Shown: piece after piece, positions 34,621-43,424 of the stretch
Layout of the letters: every line of letters starts with the position of its first letter
Numbering within the stretch: the stretch's first letter is position 1
From: Shimia gijangensis
Lineage (GTDB): Bacteria > Pseudomonadota > Alphaproteobacteria > Rhodobacterales > Rhodobacteraceae
Length of the DNA stretch: 64,000 nt
Direction of reading: 5' to 3'
NCBI RefSeq assembly: GCF_900142085.1
Contig: NZ_FQZQ01000017.1
Coordinates: 32,197 to 96,196, forward strand
Program-made: the position numbers and the translations under genes
Notes under the pieces: model-generated
Told to the model about the DNA's origin: nothing
The model's database searches: none
The model's input: the letters and a program-made list of their open reading frames with translations, nothing else

Positions 34621-35310
34621 TTGTCCCGCCTTATTGTTCCCCTGATCTTTGGCATCGTTGGCACCGCGATCCTCGTGTCGTTGGGCAACTGGCAGGTCCG
34701 GCGCATGGCCGAAAAAGAGGCGTTCCTGGCCGCAATTGATGCGCGGATCGGAGACGTTCCCGTGGCGGTCCCGATCGATCCAAACCCCAAGGTTGATCGC
34801 TTTCTTGCTGCTACCGCCACCGGTACATTCACTGCGGATGAGCTGCACTTTCTTGTCAGTGTGAAAAAGGTCGGTGCAGGTTATCGGATCGTATCTGTGT
34901 TTGAGACTGAAGGCGGCCGACGTATCATGGTTGATCGCGGGTTTGTTTCGATACCCGACAAAAATGCTCCGCGCTTTATCGGTCCGGCCACGGTCAGCGG
35001 AAACCTGCACTGGCCGGACGAGCGCGACAGCTATACGCCGGAAAATGACGTGGCCGGGAACATCTGGTTTGCGCGCGAAGTCCCAATCATGGCAAAGGCT
35101 CTTGGCACAGAACCGATTCTTCTGATTGCCCGCGAAGTTTCGGAAAATGACCCGCGTGTGACGCCGCTACCGCTCGACAGCTCCGGAATTCCCAACGGTC
35201 ACCTTGAATATGTGGTCACATGGTACGGTCTGGCGATTGTATGGGTGGCCATGACCCTTTATTACCTGCGCCAGAAATCCAACCGAATGCGCAAAACCAA
35301 AAAGGCCTGA
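34621..35310 (+). CDS. SURF1 family oxidase assembly protein
   Basis: Protein of 229 residues with two transmembrane helices (about 5-22 and 200-217) flanking a periplasmic domain; SURF1 supports haem A insertion into subunit I. Key elements: LGNWQVRRMAEKEAFL, RIMVDRGFV and WYGLAIVWVAMTLYY. The start is assigned to TTG at 34621 because it gives the normal N-terminus (SRLIVPLIFGIVGTAIL) and follows AAAGAGAG; an upstream GTG at 34579 falls within the ctaE terminator. No ATG fits. Confidence 0.9.
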   Translation: MSRLIVPLIFGIVGTAILVSLGNWQVRRMAEKEAFLAAIDARIGDVPVAVPIDPNPKVDRFLAATATGTFTADELHFLVSVKKVGAGYRIVSVFETEGGRRIMVDRGFVSIPDKNAPRFIGPATVSGNLHWPDERDSYTPENDVAGNIWFAREVPIMAKALGTEPILLIAREVSENDPRVTPLPLDSSGIPNGHLEYVVTWYGLAIVWVAMTLYYLRQKSNRMRKTKKA

Positions 35311-35315
35311 GACCC

Positions 35316-36704
35316 GTGAAATACATCTCAACCCGCGGCAACGCCCCGGAGCTGACTTTCGAAGACGCCATGCTGACCGGGCTTGCCCGGGACGGCGGGC
35401 TTTATGTGCCTGAAACCGTGCCAACCATGTCCAAAGAGGAGATCGCGGCACTGGCAGGATTGTCTTACGAAGAAACTGCCTTTCGGGTGATGAAGCCGTT
35501 TTTGGGCGGTGTTTTTTCAGATGAAGAATTCAAGGGCATTATTGCCCGGGCCTACACGGGCTTTCGCCATGACGCGCGCGCGCCATTGGTGCAACTTGGT
35601 CCGAACCATTTCCTGATGGAACTGTTCCACGGACCGACACTGGCGTTCAAAGACTTTGCGATGCAGCTGATCGGTCAGTTGTTTCAGTTCTCCTTGGCGC
35701 GGCGTGGCGAGCGTGTCACCATCGTGGGAGCGACGTCGGGCGACACAGGTTCCGCCGCGATTGAAGCCTTTCGTGGGCTGGACAATGTGGATGTGTTCAT
35801 CTTGTTCCCACACGGTCGAGTGTCCGACATTCAGCGCAAACAGATGACCACGCCGGAAGATGCCAATGTGCATGCGCTGGCGATGGACGGTGATTTCGAT
35901 GATTGTCAGGCCAAGCTGAAAGACATGTTCAACGATTTTGAGTTCCGTGATGGCGTGAAACTGGCTGGTGTGAACTCGATCAACTGGGCGCGGGTGTTGG
36001 CTCAGGTGGTGTACTATTTCTCAACCGCCGTGTCGCTTGGAGCGCCAGATCGCAAAATCTCGTTCACCGTGCCTACTGGCAACTTTGGCGATATCTTTGC
36101 CGGCTACATTGCCAAAAAAATGGGCTTGCCGATTGATAAACTGGTGATCGCGACCAACCAGAACGACATCCTGCATCGCACGATGGAAACGGGAGCCTAC
36201 ACCAAAGAAGGAGTCACCCCGTCGATCAGCCCGTCGATGGATATTCAGGTGTCGTCCAACTTTGAGCGCGCCTTGTTTGACGCCTATGGTCGTGACGGCA
36301 GTGCCGTGGCGCAGTTGATGGACGAACTCCAAGACGGCTCTTTCACAGTGAGCCAGGGGGCAATTGACGTGTTGCGTGATACCTTTGCGTCCGGCCGTGC
36401 CTCGGAAGAGGAAACCATGGCCGAGATTACGGCGGCGTTTACACAAACCGGAGAAGTGCTTTGCCCTCATTCCGCGGTTGGGGTAAAGGTCGCGAACGAG
36501 AATCTGGGTGATAGCCCAATGATCACACTGGCAACCGCCCATCCGGCCAAATTCCCCGATGCTGTGGAACAAGCCATGGGCGCGCGTCCCGACCTGCCAC
36601 CGCATATGGCAGATATGATGGATAAACCTGAGCGTGTCACGCGGGTGCCCAATGATCTGGAGCATCTGAAGGCCCTCATTAAAGAGCGGATCGCCGCACG
36701 TTGA
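35316..36704 (+). CDS. thrC: Threonine synthase
   Basis: PLP enzyme of 462 residues converting O-phosphohomoserine to threonine. N-terminus KYISTRGNAPELTFEDAML; PLP lysine Lys112 in GPTLAFKDF; glycine-rich phosphate loop near GDTGSAAIEAFRG. GTG start at 35316, 5 bp after SURF1; a longer frame from 35220 lies inside SURF1. Its stop overlaps the M16 peptidase start by 4 bp. Confidence 0.97.
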   Translation: MKYISTRGNAPELTFEDAMLTGLARDGGLYVPETVPTMSKEEIAALAGLSYEETAFRVMKPFLGGVFSDEEFKGIIARAYTGFRHDARAPLVQLGPNHFLMELFHGPTLAFKDFAMQLIGQLFQFSLARRGERVTIVGATSGDTGSAAIEAFRGLDNVDVFILFPHGRVSDIQRKQMTTPEDANVHALAMDGDFDDCQAKLKDMFNDFEFRDGVKLAGVNSINWARVLAQVVYYFSTAVSLGAPDRKISFTVPTGNFGDIFAGYIAKKMGLPIDKLVIATNQNDILHRTMETGAYTKEGVTPSISPSMDIQVSSNFERALFDAYGRDGSAVAQLMDELQDGSFTVSQGAIDVLRDTFASGRASEEETMAEITAAFTQTGEVLCPHSAVGVKVANENLGDSPMITLATAHPAKFPDAVEQAMGARPDLPPHMADMMDKPERVTRVPNDLEHLKALIKERIAAR

Positions 36705-37963
36705 CGACACAAATACACACGCTGCCGAATGGCTTCCGGATCGTGACCGAGCATATGCCCGGTCTCGAATCTGCATCAATTGGGATTTGGGTCAGTGCCG
36801 GTGGGCGCCATGAAACCAGCGCTCAGAACGGTATCGCCCATTTTCTGGAGCATATGGCCTTCAAGGGCACCAGCAAACGCAACGCACTTGAGATCGCCGA
36901 GGCGATTGAAGATGTGGGGGGCTATATCAATGCCTATACCAGCCGCGAGGTGACCGCCTATTATGCCCGGGTGCTCAAAGGCGATGTGGCTTTGGCGCTG
37001 GATGTGATTGGTGATATCGTTCTCAATCCGATTTTTGATGCCAACGAAATCGAAATCGAGCGCGGTGTGATCCTTCAGGAAATTGGCCAGTCGCTGGACA
37101 CACCTGACGATGTGATTTTTGACTGGCTTCAGGAACGCGCTTATCCCGATCAACCGATTGGACGCACCATTCTGGGTGCTGAAGAACGGGTCAAAGCCTT
37201 TGGGCGCACCGATCTGGCCGGGTTCGTTGCCGAACATTATCGCCCAGAACGCATGATCCTGTCTGCGGCTGGCGGGGTCGATCACGACGAGATTGTGCGC
37301 CTTGCTGAAGACATGTTTGGTGGGCTCAGTGGTGGCAAAACCCCGGTCTATCTGCCTGCGCGTTTTCAGGGAGGCGAATACCGCACCGAAAAAGCGCTGG
37401 AACAAGCCCATTTCGCGCTTGGACTGGAAAGCCCGGACTATTGCGATCCCGAGATTTATACGGCCCAGATTTACAGCACAGCGCTTGGTGGCGGCATGTC
37501 GAGCCGCCTGTTTCAGGAAGTGCGGGAAAAACGCGGGCTTTGCTATACGATCTATGCGCAGGCCGGAGCCTATGCCGATACCGGCATGACAACGATCTAC
37601 GCCGGTACGTCCGGGGCTCAGGTGGCGGAACTGGCCGAGATCACCATTGATGAGTTGAAGCGCGCCGCAGACGACATGAACGCAACTGAGATTGCGCGCG
37701 CACGCACGCAGATGAAGGCTGGCATGCTGATGGGGCTCGAAAGCCCGTCCAGTCGCGCTGAACGACTGGCGCGGATGTTGTCGATCTGGGATCGTATTCC
37801 AACGTTGTCTGAAACGGTTGAACGCATTGATGGCATCAGCGACGACGACGTGCGCTGCTTTGCCGAACATATGGCGTTGGTCGCACGGCCTGCAATGGCG
37901 CTTTATGGCCCGGTGTCATCCGCACCTGATCTAGCCACACTGCAGGAGCGACGAGCGGCGTGA
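36701..37963 (+). CDS. M16 family zinc metallopeptidase (processing-peptidase-like)
   Basis: Protein of 420 residues related to mitochondrial processing peptidase beta. Inverted zinc motif HFLEH (His47, Glu50, His51), with the third ligand Glu in the following helix (VILQEIGQSLD). The C-terminal M16 domain keeps the GGGMSSRLFQEVREKRGLCY motif. TTG start overlaps the thrC stop by 4 bp. Order thrC-M16-GNAT is commonly seen in alphaproteobacteria. Confidence 0.95.
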   Translation: MTTQIHTLPNGFRIVTEHMPGLESASIGIWVSAGGRHETSAQNGIAHFLEHMAFKGTSKRNALEIAEAIEDVGGYINAYTSREVTAYYARVLKGDVALALDVIGDIVLNPIFDANEIEIERGVILQEIGQSLDTPDDVIFDWLQERAYPDQPIGRTILGAEERVKAFGRTDLAGFVAEHYRPERMILSAAGGVDHDEIVRLAEDMFGGLSGGKTPVYLPARFQGGEYRTEKALEQAHFALGLESPDYCDPEIYTAQIYSTALGGGMSSRLFQEVREKRGLCYTIYAQAGAYADTGMTTIYAGTSGAQVAELAEITIDELKRAADDMNATEIARARTQMKAGMLMGLESPSSRAERLARMLSIWDRIPTLSETVERIDGISDDDVRCFAEHMALVARPAMALYGPVSSAPDLATLQERRAA

Positions 37964-38553
37964 TGCTATTGAACCGGCGCAAGGTACGAATCGAAACCGA
38001 GCGGCTGACATTGCGCCCGCCGGTGCATTCGGACTTTCGTGACTGGGCAGAGCTGCGCGGAAGCAGTGCGGATTTTCTGATCCCGTGGGAGCCGGCCTGG
38101 TCTGCAGATCACCTGACCCGTAAAAGTTTTACCAATCGAGTCTACTGGGCCCAACGATCAATTTCGGGCGGAACCGCGGTGCCTTTGTTCCTGACCCGTC
38201 GCAGTGATAATGCGTTGATGGGGGCGATCACTCTGGATAATATCCGCCGCGGCCCTGCGCAATCGGGGACGTTGGGCTATTGGGTGGCCAAGCAATTCAC
38301 CCGTCAGGGGTATATGCGCGAAAGCATTGAGGCAGTGGTGCACCACGCTTTTGCACAAATGGACCTCAGCCGGATCGAAGCTGCCTGCTTGCCAGAAAAC
38401 ACACCGTCGCGTGGTGTGCTGGAAAAATCCGGTTTCAAATACGAAGGCGTGGCTCAAAGCTATCTGCAGATCAACGGACGCTGGCGCACTCATGTGCTGT
38501 ATGCGGCGCTGCGCAATGACCGCCGTGGTCGCACGATGGCCGGCCAAGCCTGA
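37960..38553 (+). CDS. GNAT family N-acetyltransferase (RimJ-like)
   Basis: Acetyltransferase of 197 residues of the RimJ/RimL group that modifies protein N-termini, including ribosomal S5. It has ETERLTLRPPVHSDFRDW at the start, GALGYW-type motif as GTLGYWVAKQFTRQGYMRE, and ENTPSRGVLEKSGFKYEG. Start GTG 37960 (overlapping the M16 stop) or ATG 37963. Confidence 0.92.
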   Translation: MMLLNRRKVRIETERLTLRPPVHSDFRDWAELRGSSADFLIPWEPAWSADHLTRKSFTNRVYWAQRSISGGTAVPLFLTRRSDNALMGAITLDNIRRGPAQSGTLGYWVAKQFTRQGYMRESIEAVVHHAFAQMDLSRIEAACLPENTPSRGVLEKSGFKYEGVAQSYLQINGRWRTHVLYAALRNDRRGRTMAGQA

Positions 38554-38648
38554 GTACGGGCAGGGCACCTGGGCGTAACCTGATGTTTCGCCGACCTGTA
38601 ATCGCAACGGCACTGGACGAATTTATGAACCATGCTAGGACTTAAGGC

Positions 38649-40061
38649 ATGATCCTGAATTCTTTATCCCAAAATTTGATCGAAACTCTGTTCAACGCTC
38701 TGCCCGAAGATTGCCTGCGTCGCGCCGAACCACGCTATCTCGAAGAACCACGCAGTCGGTATCGGGGAAACAACGCCTCTTATGTGGCTCTGCCACGCAC
38801 CGTGGACGAAGTGGCCACTATTGTGCGCGCTTGCAACACGGCCGGTGTGGGGATTGTCCCATACGGCGGCGGCACAGGGCTTGTGGGGGGGCAGGTATTG
38901 GATCAGGGTCCTGTGCCTCTGATCCTGTCGCTGGAACGCATGAACAAAATCCGCGCTGTTCATCCTTTGGAAAACGTTCTTGTGGCCGAGGCCGGTGCGA
39001 TCCTGGCGTCCGTTCAAGACGCGGCAGAAGAGGTGGGGCGTTTGTTTCCGCTGTCGCTGGCCGCTGAAGGGTCTGCAACAATTGGCGGCAATCTGTCGAC
39101 CAATGCAGGCGGTGTGAACGTGCTGCGCTATGGCAATACGCGCGACCTTTGTCTTGGGCTAGAGGCCGTGTTGCCATCCGGCGAGATTTGGCATGGTCTG
39201 ACACGCTTGCGCAAAGACAACACTGGCTATGATTTGCGCAACCTTTTGATTGGAGCCGAAGGCTCTTTGGGCATTATCACCGCCGCGGCCCTGAAAATGG
39301 CCCCAAGACCGGCGTCTTATGGCACAGCCTTCATGGCCGTCAACGGCCCCGATGCAGCGCTCCAGCTTTTGGCGCTTGCGAGATCTCACGTCGGCGAGAG
39401 TGTCAGCGCTTTTGAGTTGATCCATCGCCAGGGTCCCTTGTTTGTGGCCGAAACACTGCCAGATGTGCGCCAGCCTTTTGTGGACCCACCTGAATGGATG
39501 GTTCTGGTCGAATTTGGCATGCCTGCCGGGGCGGATAGTGCTCTTGAAATGGTCTTCGAAGTTGCATTGGAAAAAAACTTGGTCAACGATGGGGTGATCG
39601 CTCAAAGCGCGGGCCAGCGCGCCGATTTCTGGTCCCTGCGCGAGCACATTCCAGAGGCCAACAAGCGCATCGGCTCAATCAGCAGCCATGACATCTCTCT
39701 GCCTCTGAGCGCTGTGTCTGAGTTCATCATCGTGGCCAACAGCGCGCTTGCCGATCTGGGCGAGTTCCGCATCAATTGCTTTGGCCATCTTGGCGACGGT
39801 AATCTGCATTTCAATGTCTTTCCCCCAAAAGGGCAAGACCGCGAGGATTTTGTCCATCTGCGCGACGCGGTCAAAAACTGCGTCCACAAGCTTTTGCAAG
39901 GCTTTGAAGGGTCGTTTAGCGCCGAACATGGCGTGGGACGGATGAAGGTCGAGGATCTTGAAAAATACGGAGATCCCACGCGTCTGATCGCCATGCGCTC
40001 GATCAAAACGGCCCTTGACCCCAATGGCATCATGAACCCCGGCGCCGTGCTGCGCGCCTGA
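38649..40061 (+). CDS. FAD-binding oxidoreductase (D-2-hydroxyacid dehydrogenase, GlcD/D2HGDH type)
   Basis: Protein of 470 residues. PCMH-type FAD domain with VPYGGGTGLVGGQV near 75-88 and GGNLSTNAGGVNVLRYG; C-terminal FAD-oxidase C domain with CFGHLGDGNLHFNVFP near 377-392 and SAEHGVGRMK. The family oxidises D-lactate, glycolate or D-2-hydroxyglutarate, passing electrons to quinone or ETF; the HGDGNLH-type motif fits D-2-hydroxyglutarate or D-lactate. Substrate is not decided by the sequence. Confidence 0.9.
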   Translation: MILNSLSQNLIETLFNALPEDCLRRAEPRYLEEPRSRYRGNNASYVALPRTVDEVATIVRACNTAGVGIVPYGGGTGLVGGQVLDQGPVPLILSLERMNKIRAVHPLENVLVAEAGAILASVQDAAEEVGRLFPLSLAAEGSATIGGNLSTNAGGVNVLRYGNTRDLCLGLEAVLPSGEIWHGLTRLRKDNTGYDLRNLLIGAEGSLGIITAAALKMAPRPASYGTAFMAVNGPDAALQLLALARSHVGESVSAFELIHRQGPLFVAETLPDVRQPFVDPPEWMVLVEFGMPAGADSALEMVFEVALEKNLVNDGVIAQSAGQRADFWSLREHIPEANKRIGSISSHDISLPLSAVSEFIIVANSALADLGEFRINCFGHLGDGNLHFNVFPPKGQDREDFVHLRDAVKNCVHKLLQGFEGSFSAEHGVGRMKVEDLEKYGDPTRLIAMRSIKTALDPNGIMNPGAVLRA

Positions 40062-40112
40062 GTTTCATCTTTGCAAAAATATTTCGTGGGGAAGGGGTGT
40101 GTCCTTTAAGTC

Positions 40113-40652
40113 TTAAAGCCCTTCAAATTCACAGAGAACCTGAACGTTCATACCCATGTCTTCGATCTTTTTGCGCCCGCCCAGTTCAGGCAGGTCAATG
40201 ATGAAAGAACAGGCAATAATCTCGCCGCCCAGACGTTCAATCAATTTGATGCTGGCCTCGGCCGTACCGCCGGTTGCCAACAGATCATCGACCACCAGAA
40301 TTTTTTCGCCCGGCTGAATGGCGTCGTCATGGATTTCCATGATCGCTTCGCCATATTCCAGTGTGTATTCCTCAGAAATCGTAGTGCCGGGCAGTTTACC
40401 CTTTTTGCGGATTGGCACAAAGCCAACAGACAACTGATGCGCGATGGCTCCGCCAAGGATAAACCCGCGCGCCTCAAGGCCGATCACCTTGTCGATACGC
40501 TCTCCTGCAAACGGGTGCAACATTTGGTCAATCGCCATGCGAAACCCGCGCGGGTCGGCAAACAATGTGGTGACATCGCGAAACAGAATGCCTTCGTGGG
40601 GGAAGTCCACGATGGTGCGGATGTAATCTTTGACGTCGTTGCTTCTGCGCAT
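40113..40652 (-). CDS. apt: Adenine phosphoribosyltransferase
   Basis: Purine salvage enzyme of 179 residues turning adenine and PRPP into AMP. PRPP motif [16 protein letters not shown] near 121-136; N-terminal [16 protein letters not shown]. It lies on the same strand after mtnP and a LysE exporter. MtnP releases adenine, which APT consumes, so the neighbours form one salvage route. Confidence 0.97.
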   Translation of the reverse strand: MRRSNDVKDYIRTIVDFPHEGILFRDVTTLFADPRGFRMAIDQMLHPFAGERIDKVIGLEARGFILGGAIAHQLSVGFVPIRKKGKLPGTTISEEYTLEYGEAIMEIHDDAIQPGEKILVVDDLLATGGTAEASIKLIERLGGEIIACSFIIDLPELGGRKKIEDMGMNVQVLCEFEGL

Positions 40653-40735
40653 GGCCGGGCCCTTTGAAAAATATCGGTTACCGTTTGGCGGAACTTGGGA
40701 GGTGACGCAAGGGGCGTATGGGCGCAGATAACAAA

Positions 40736-41365
40736 TCAGGTACTACGCCGCATCAGGGCGGTGAAGATACCCATTCCCATCAGAGTGACTCCGCCCAACC
40801 GGGTCAGATTGCGCAACACCGTTGGGCGCGACATACGTGCCCGCAGACGGTCGGCCAACAATGCATATGCCAGCGCATTGAGCGACGCAAAACTCACGAA
40901 TGTCACGATCATGATCGCAAACTGCACCGAGATTTGCCGAGTGGGGTCAATGAATTGCGGTACAAAGGCGATAAAGAAGCCAATACTTTTTGGGTTTAGT
41001 GCTGTCACGATGGCCGCGTGGGAAAACACCGCGCGTGGGGTTTCCGCAGGCGCGTCCAGCAGACCGTCCATTCGGGCCCGACCGGCACCCTTGAGCATGC
41101 GAAACCCAAGCCAGATTAAATAGGCCGCTCCGACCCATTTTAAAACTGTAAAGGCCGTGGCCGAAGCCAGCACCAACGCACCAAGCCCCAACAGCGACGC
41201 GGTCATCGCCAGAAAATCACCCAACGCCACGCCTGCCACGGTGGCCAAGGCGACTTTGCGCCCCTGGCTCAGCGCGTAAGACAGCACCAAAAGCACGGTT
41301 GGACCGGGGATTAGTAAAAGCACGTTTGATGCGGCCACAAAGGCCAGCCACATTTCTAAACTCAT
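40736..41365 (-). CDS. LysE/RhtB family amino-acid or metabolite exporter
   Basis: Membrane protein of 209 residues with about five to six helices and the LysE-family start ([22 protein letters not shown], GxxxLG in LGDFLAM). Family members export homoserine, threonine or related compounds. Its start overlaps the mtnP stop by 4 bp, so it is translationally coupled to a methylthioadenosine phosphorylase. The substrate is unknown. Confidence 0.88.
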   Translation of the reverse strand: MSLEMWLAFVAASNVLLLIPGPTVLLVLSYALSQGRKVALATVAGVALGDFLAMTASLLGLGALVLASATAFTVLKWVGAAYLIWLGFRMLKGAGRARMDGLLDAPAETPRAVFSHAAIVTALNPKSIGFFIAFVPQFIDPTRQISVQFAIMIVTFVSFASLNALAYALLADRLRARMSRPTVLRNLTRLGGVTLMGMGIFTALMRRST

Positions 41366-42237
41366 GTCAGCACACGGCCTGCAACGGCGGACAATCTGCT
41401 GACCATGGCCGGGTCCCGCGCCTCAGGTGCGGTCAGGATTGCGTATTCCAATGCCCGATCACAACCATGCGGGCAGGGCGCGCGTTCAGTGCCAAGCATA
41501 CCCGGAAGGCGGCGTACCAGATCACGGGCTTTGCCGGCATTTCCGGTCAATGTGGCAATGATATCAGAGACATCGACCTCACCATGATCAGGGTGCCAGC
41601 TGTCATAGTCAGTGACCATTGCAACGCTGGCGTAACAAATCTCGGCTTCGCGGGCGAGTTTGGCTTCGGGCATATTGGTCATGCCAATCACATCACAGCC
41701 CCAGATTTCGCGGTACATTTTGGACTCGGCCAGTGAAGAAAACTGCGGCCCTTCCATCGCGAGATAGGTACCGCCCCGATGCACAGTGATCCCTGCGTCT
41801 TTGGCGGCTGTTTCGCAGGCATCGCTCAGGCGTTCGCATGTCGGATGCGCCACGCTGACATGCGCCACCAGACCGGGGCCAAAAAAGGATTTCTCGCGCG
41901 CAAACGTGCGGTCAATGAACTGATCCACAACCACAAAATCCCCCGGCGCCATGTGTTCGCGGAACGACCCCACCGCCGAAACCGAGATCACATCCGTCAC
42001 GCCGATCTGCTTCAACGCGGCAATATTGGCCTGATAGGGCACTGATGAGGGCGTGTGCACATGTCCACGCCCGTGACGCGGCAGAAAAGCCATTTTCACG
42101 CCGTCCAGCGTACCGGTCAGAATCTGATCCGACGGCGCCCCCCATGGGGTTTCAACCGCGGTCCAGTTTGCGCCTTTCAGCCCGTCGATGTCATAGATGC
42201 CTGAGCCGCCGATCACGGCAATCATGGTCTCGGTCAT
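41362..42237 (-). CDS. mtnP: S-methyl-5'-thioadenosine phosphorylase
   Basis: Purine nucleoside phosphorylase of 291 residues that splits methylthioadenosine to adenine and methylthioribose-1-phosphate. N-terminus IAVIGGSGIYDIDGL, phosphate loop FLPRHGRGH, and the conserved IGMTNMPEAKLAREAEICY. ATG at 42237 has an AGGAG site; upstream frame to 42339 is not conserved. First gene of mtnP-LysE-apt. Confidence 0.95.
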   Translation of the reverse strand: MTETMIAVIGGSGIYDIDGLKGANWTAVETPWGAPSDQILTGTLDGVKMAFLPRHGRGHVHTPSSVPYQANIAALKQIGVTDVISVSAVGSFREHMAPGDFVVVDQFIDRTFAREKSFFGPGLVAHVSVAHPTCERLSDACETAAKDAGITVHRGGTYLAMEGPQFSSLAESKMYREIWGCDVIGMTNMPEAKLAREAEICYASVAMVTDYDSWHPDHGEVDVSDIIATLTGNAGKARDLVRRLPGMLGTERAPCPHGCDRALEYAILTAPEARDPAMVSRLSAVAGRVLT

Positions 42238-42395
42238 GGGGTGCTCCTGTTGATTGTCTTGCGGCCATTTTTGGCGGGGCTTGTCGTAGAAGACAAGCCG
42301 CGTGTCGCCCAAGTTGCGCGACATCATCGCAAACGACACGCTAAGGTATCACTAAGGGGCTGTCGGATCAGGAATGGCCACCACAGGAGAGTCAC

Positions 42396-43325
42396 ATGCG
42401 CGCCCAGGTCGCTGATGTCGAGATTTGCAAAGATATTCTGCGCGTTGTGCTAGAGGGCGCGCCAGAGCTGCAGGCCCGAACGCCGCTGGATGCGCTGGCG
42501 GAACTGCGCGCAAACCATGATGCATTCCGTCGCTTTCTGCTGGAGCCACCGCATGGACATGCGGATGTCAACGCCTGCCTGTTGCTGCCCGCAATGGAGG
42601 TGGGGGCGCAAAACTGTCTGGTGGTTGCAGCACAGTTTGGCTATGCGCCCGTGGCAGGGACCATGGTGATGGCAGCCTGTGCTGCCTTGTCGGAAACCAA
42701 AGAGATTGCGCATGATACCGGCGGAACACTGTGTTTTGACACCGCCGCGGGGAGGCAACGGGTCACCCGCCGCGACCTTACCGGCGAACACCCGCAAACC
42801 GTTTGGCAAACCTCGCGGCCGCGTTTGTGCGAAACAGATGCTCTCTTGTCGGTGGGCGGGCGCGCGGTTCGGGTCAGCCTGGTTCATTCCGGAATGGCCT
42901 ATGTCGTGGTTGCGGCCCGTGATCTGGCGATTTCAATGCAGGACCATGTGGCCCTTTCGCAGGCGGGCAGGGCTGTTGTCGCCGCTGCACGCGAGGCCTT
43001 TGCACTGAAAGATTATGGTCTGCAGGGGCTGGTTGAGACCTATCTGGTCATGGTGGTTGGTGACATCGACAGACAAGGCGCGCGGCCCACGGTGGACGTC
43101 GCCTGGGTCTCGGGATCAGGTCTTGTCGCAAACTCGGCCGGAGGCACCGGCGCCCTTGCGGTTGCCGCCCATCTGCAGAGCCTCGGCGCGCTAGAAACAG
43201 GCGAGGTGCTTGTCACACAGGCCCCCGGCGGCCCGTTTGAATGCACGTTGCTTGACGATCACGCCGAAGTCGCCGGGTATCCCAGGTTGCTGGGTATCAG
43301 GACGTTGCAGGACGGGTCGTTTTAG
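42396..43325 (+). CDS. Proline racemase family protein lacking both catalytic cysteines
   Basis: Protein of 309 residues. Alignment by eye with proline racemase / 4-hydroxyproline epimerase: PPHGHADVNACLLLPA (family PRGHADMYGxLLxPP), GYAPVAGTM (family GYPPMCGHxTI) and SAGGTGAL (family SPCGTGT). Hence the first catalytic thiol position is Ala87 and the second Gly249; His of the CGH motif is Thr89. 3-hydroxyproline dehydratases lose one cysteine; loss of both is unusual. It may be non-catalytic or use other chemistry. Upstream divergent mtnP; next gene SulP on the same strand. Confidence 0.75.
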   Translation: MRAQVADVEICKDILRVVLEGAPELQARTPLDALAELRANHDAFRRFLLEPPHGHADVNACLLLPAMEVGAQNCLVVAAQFGYAPVAGTMVMAACAALSETKEIAHDTGGTLCFDTAAGRQRVTRRDLTGEHPQTVWQTSRPRLCETDALLSVGGRAVRVSLVHSGMAYVVVAARDLAISMQDHVALSQAGRAVVAAAREAFALKDYGLQGLVETYLVMVVGDIDRQGARPTVDVAWVSGSGLVANSAGGTGALAVAAHLQSLGALETGEVLVTQAPGGPFECTLLDDHAEVAGYPRLLGIRTLQDGSF

Positions 43326-43424
43326 CTGGATGCCCCAGTGCGCTCACATATCAACTGTTGTGCGATTGCGGCAATTCCGCTAGGGACGGCGCAGCGAACA
43401 CTCCCAATTTTGCAGGTACCCCGC

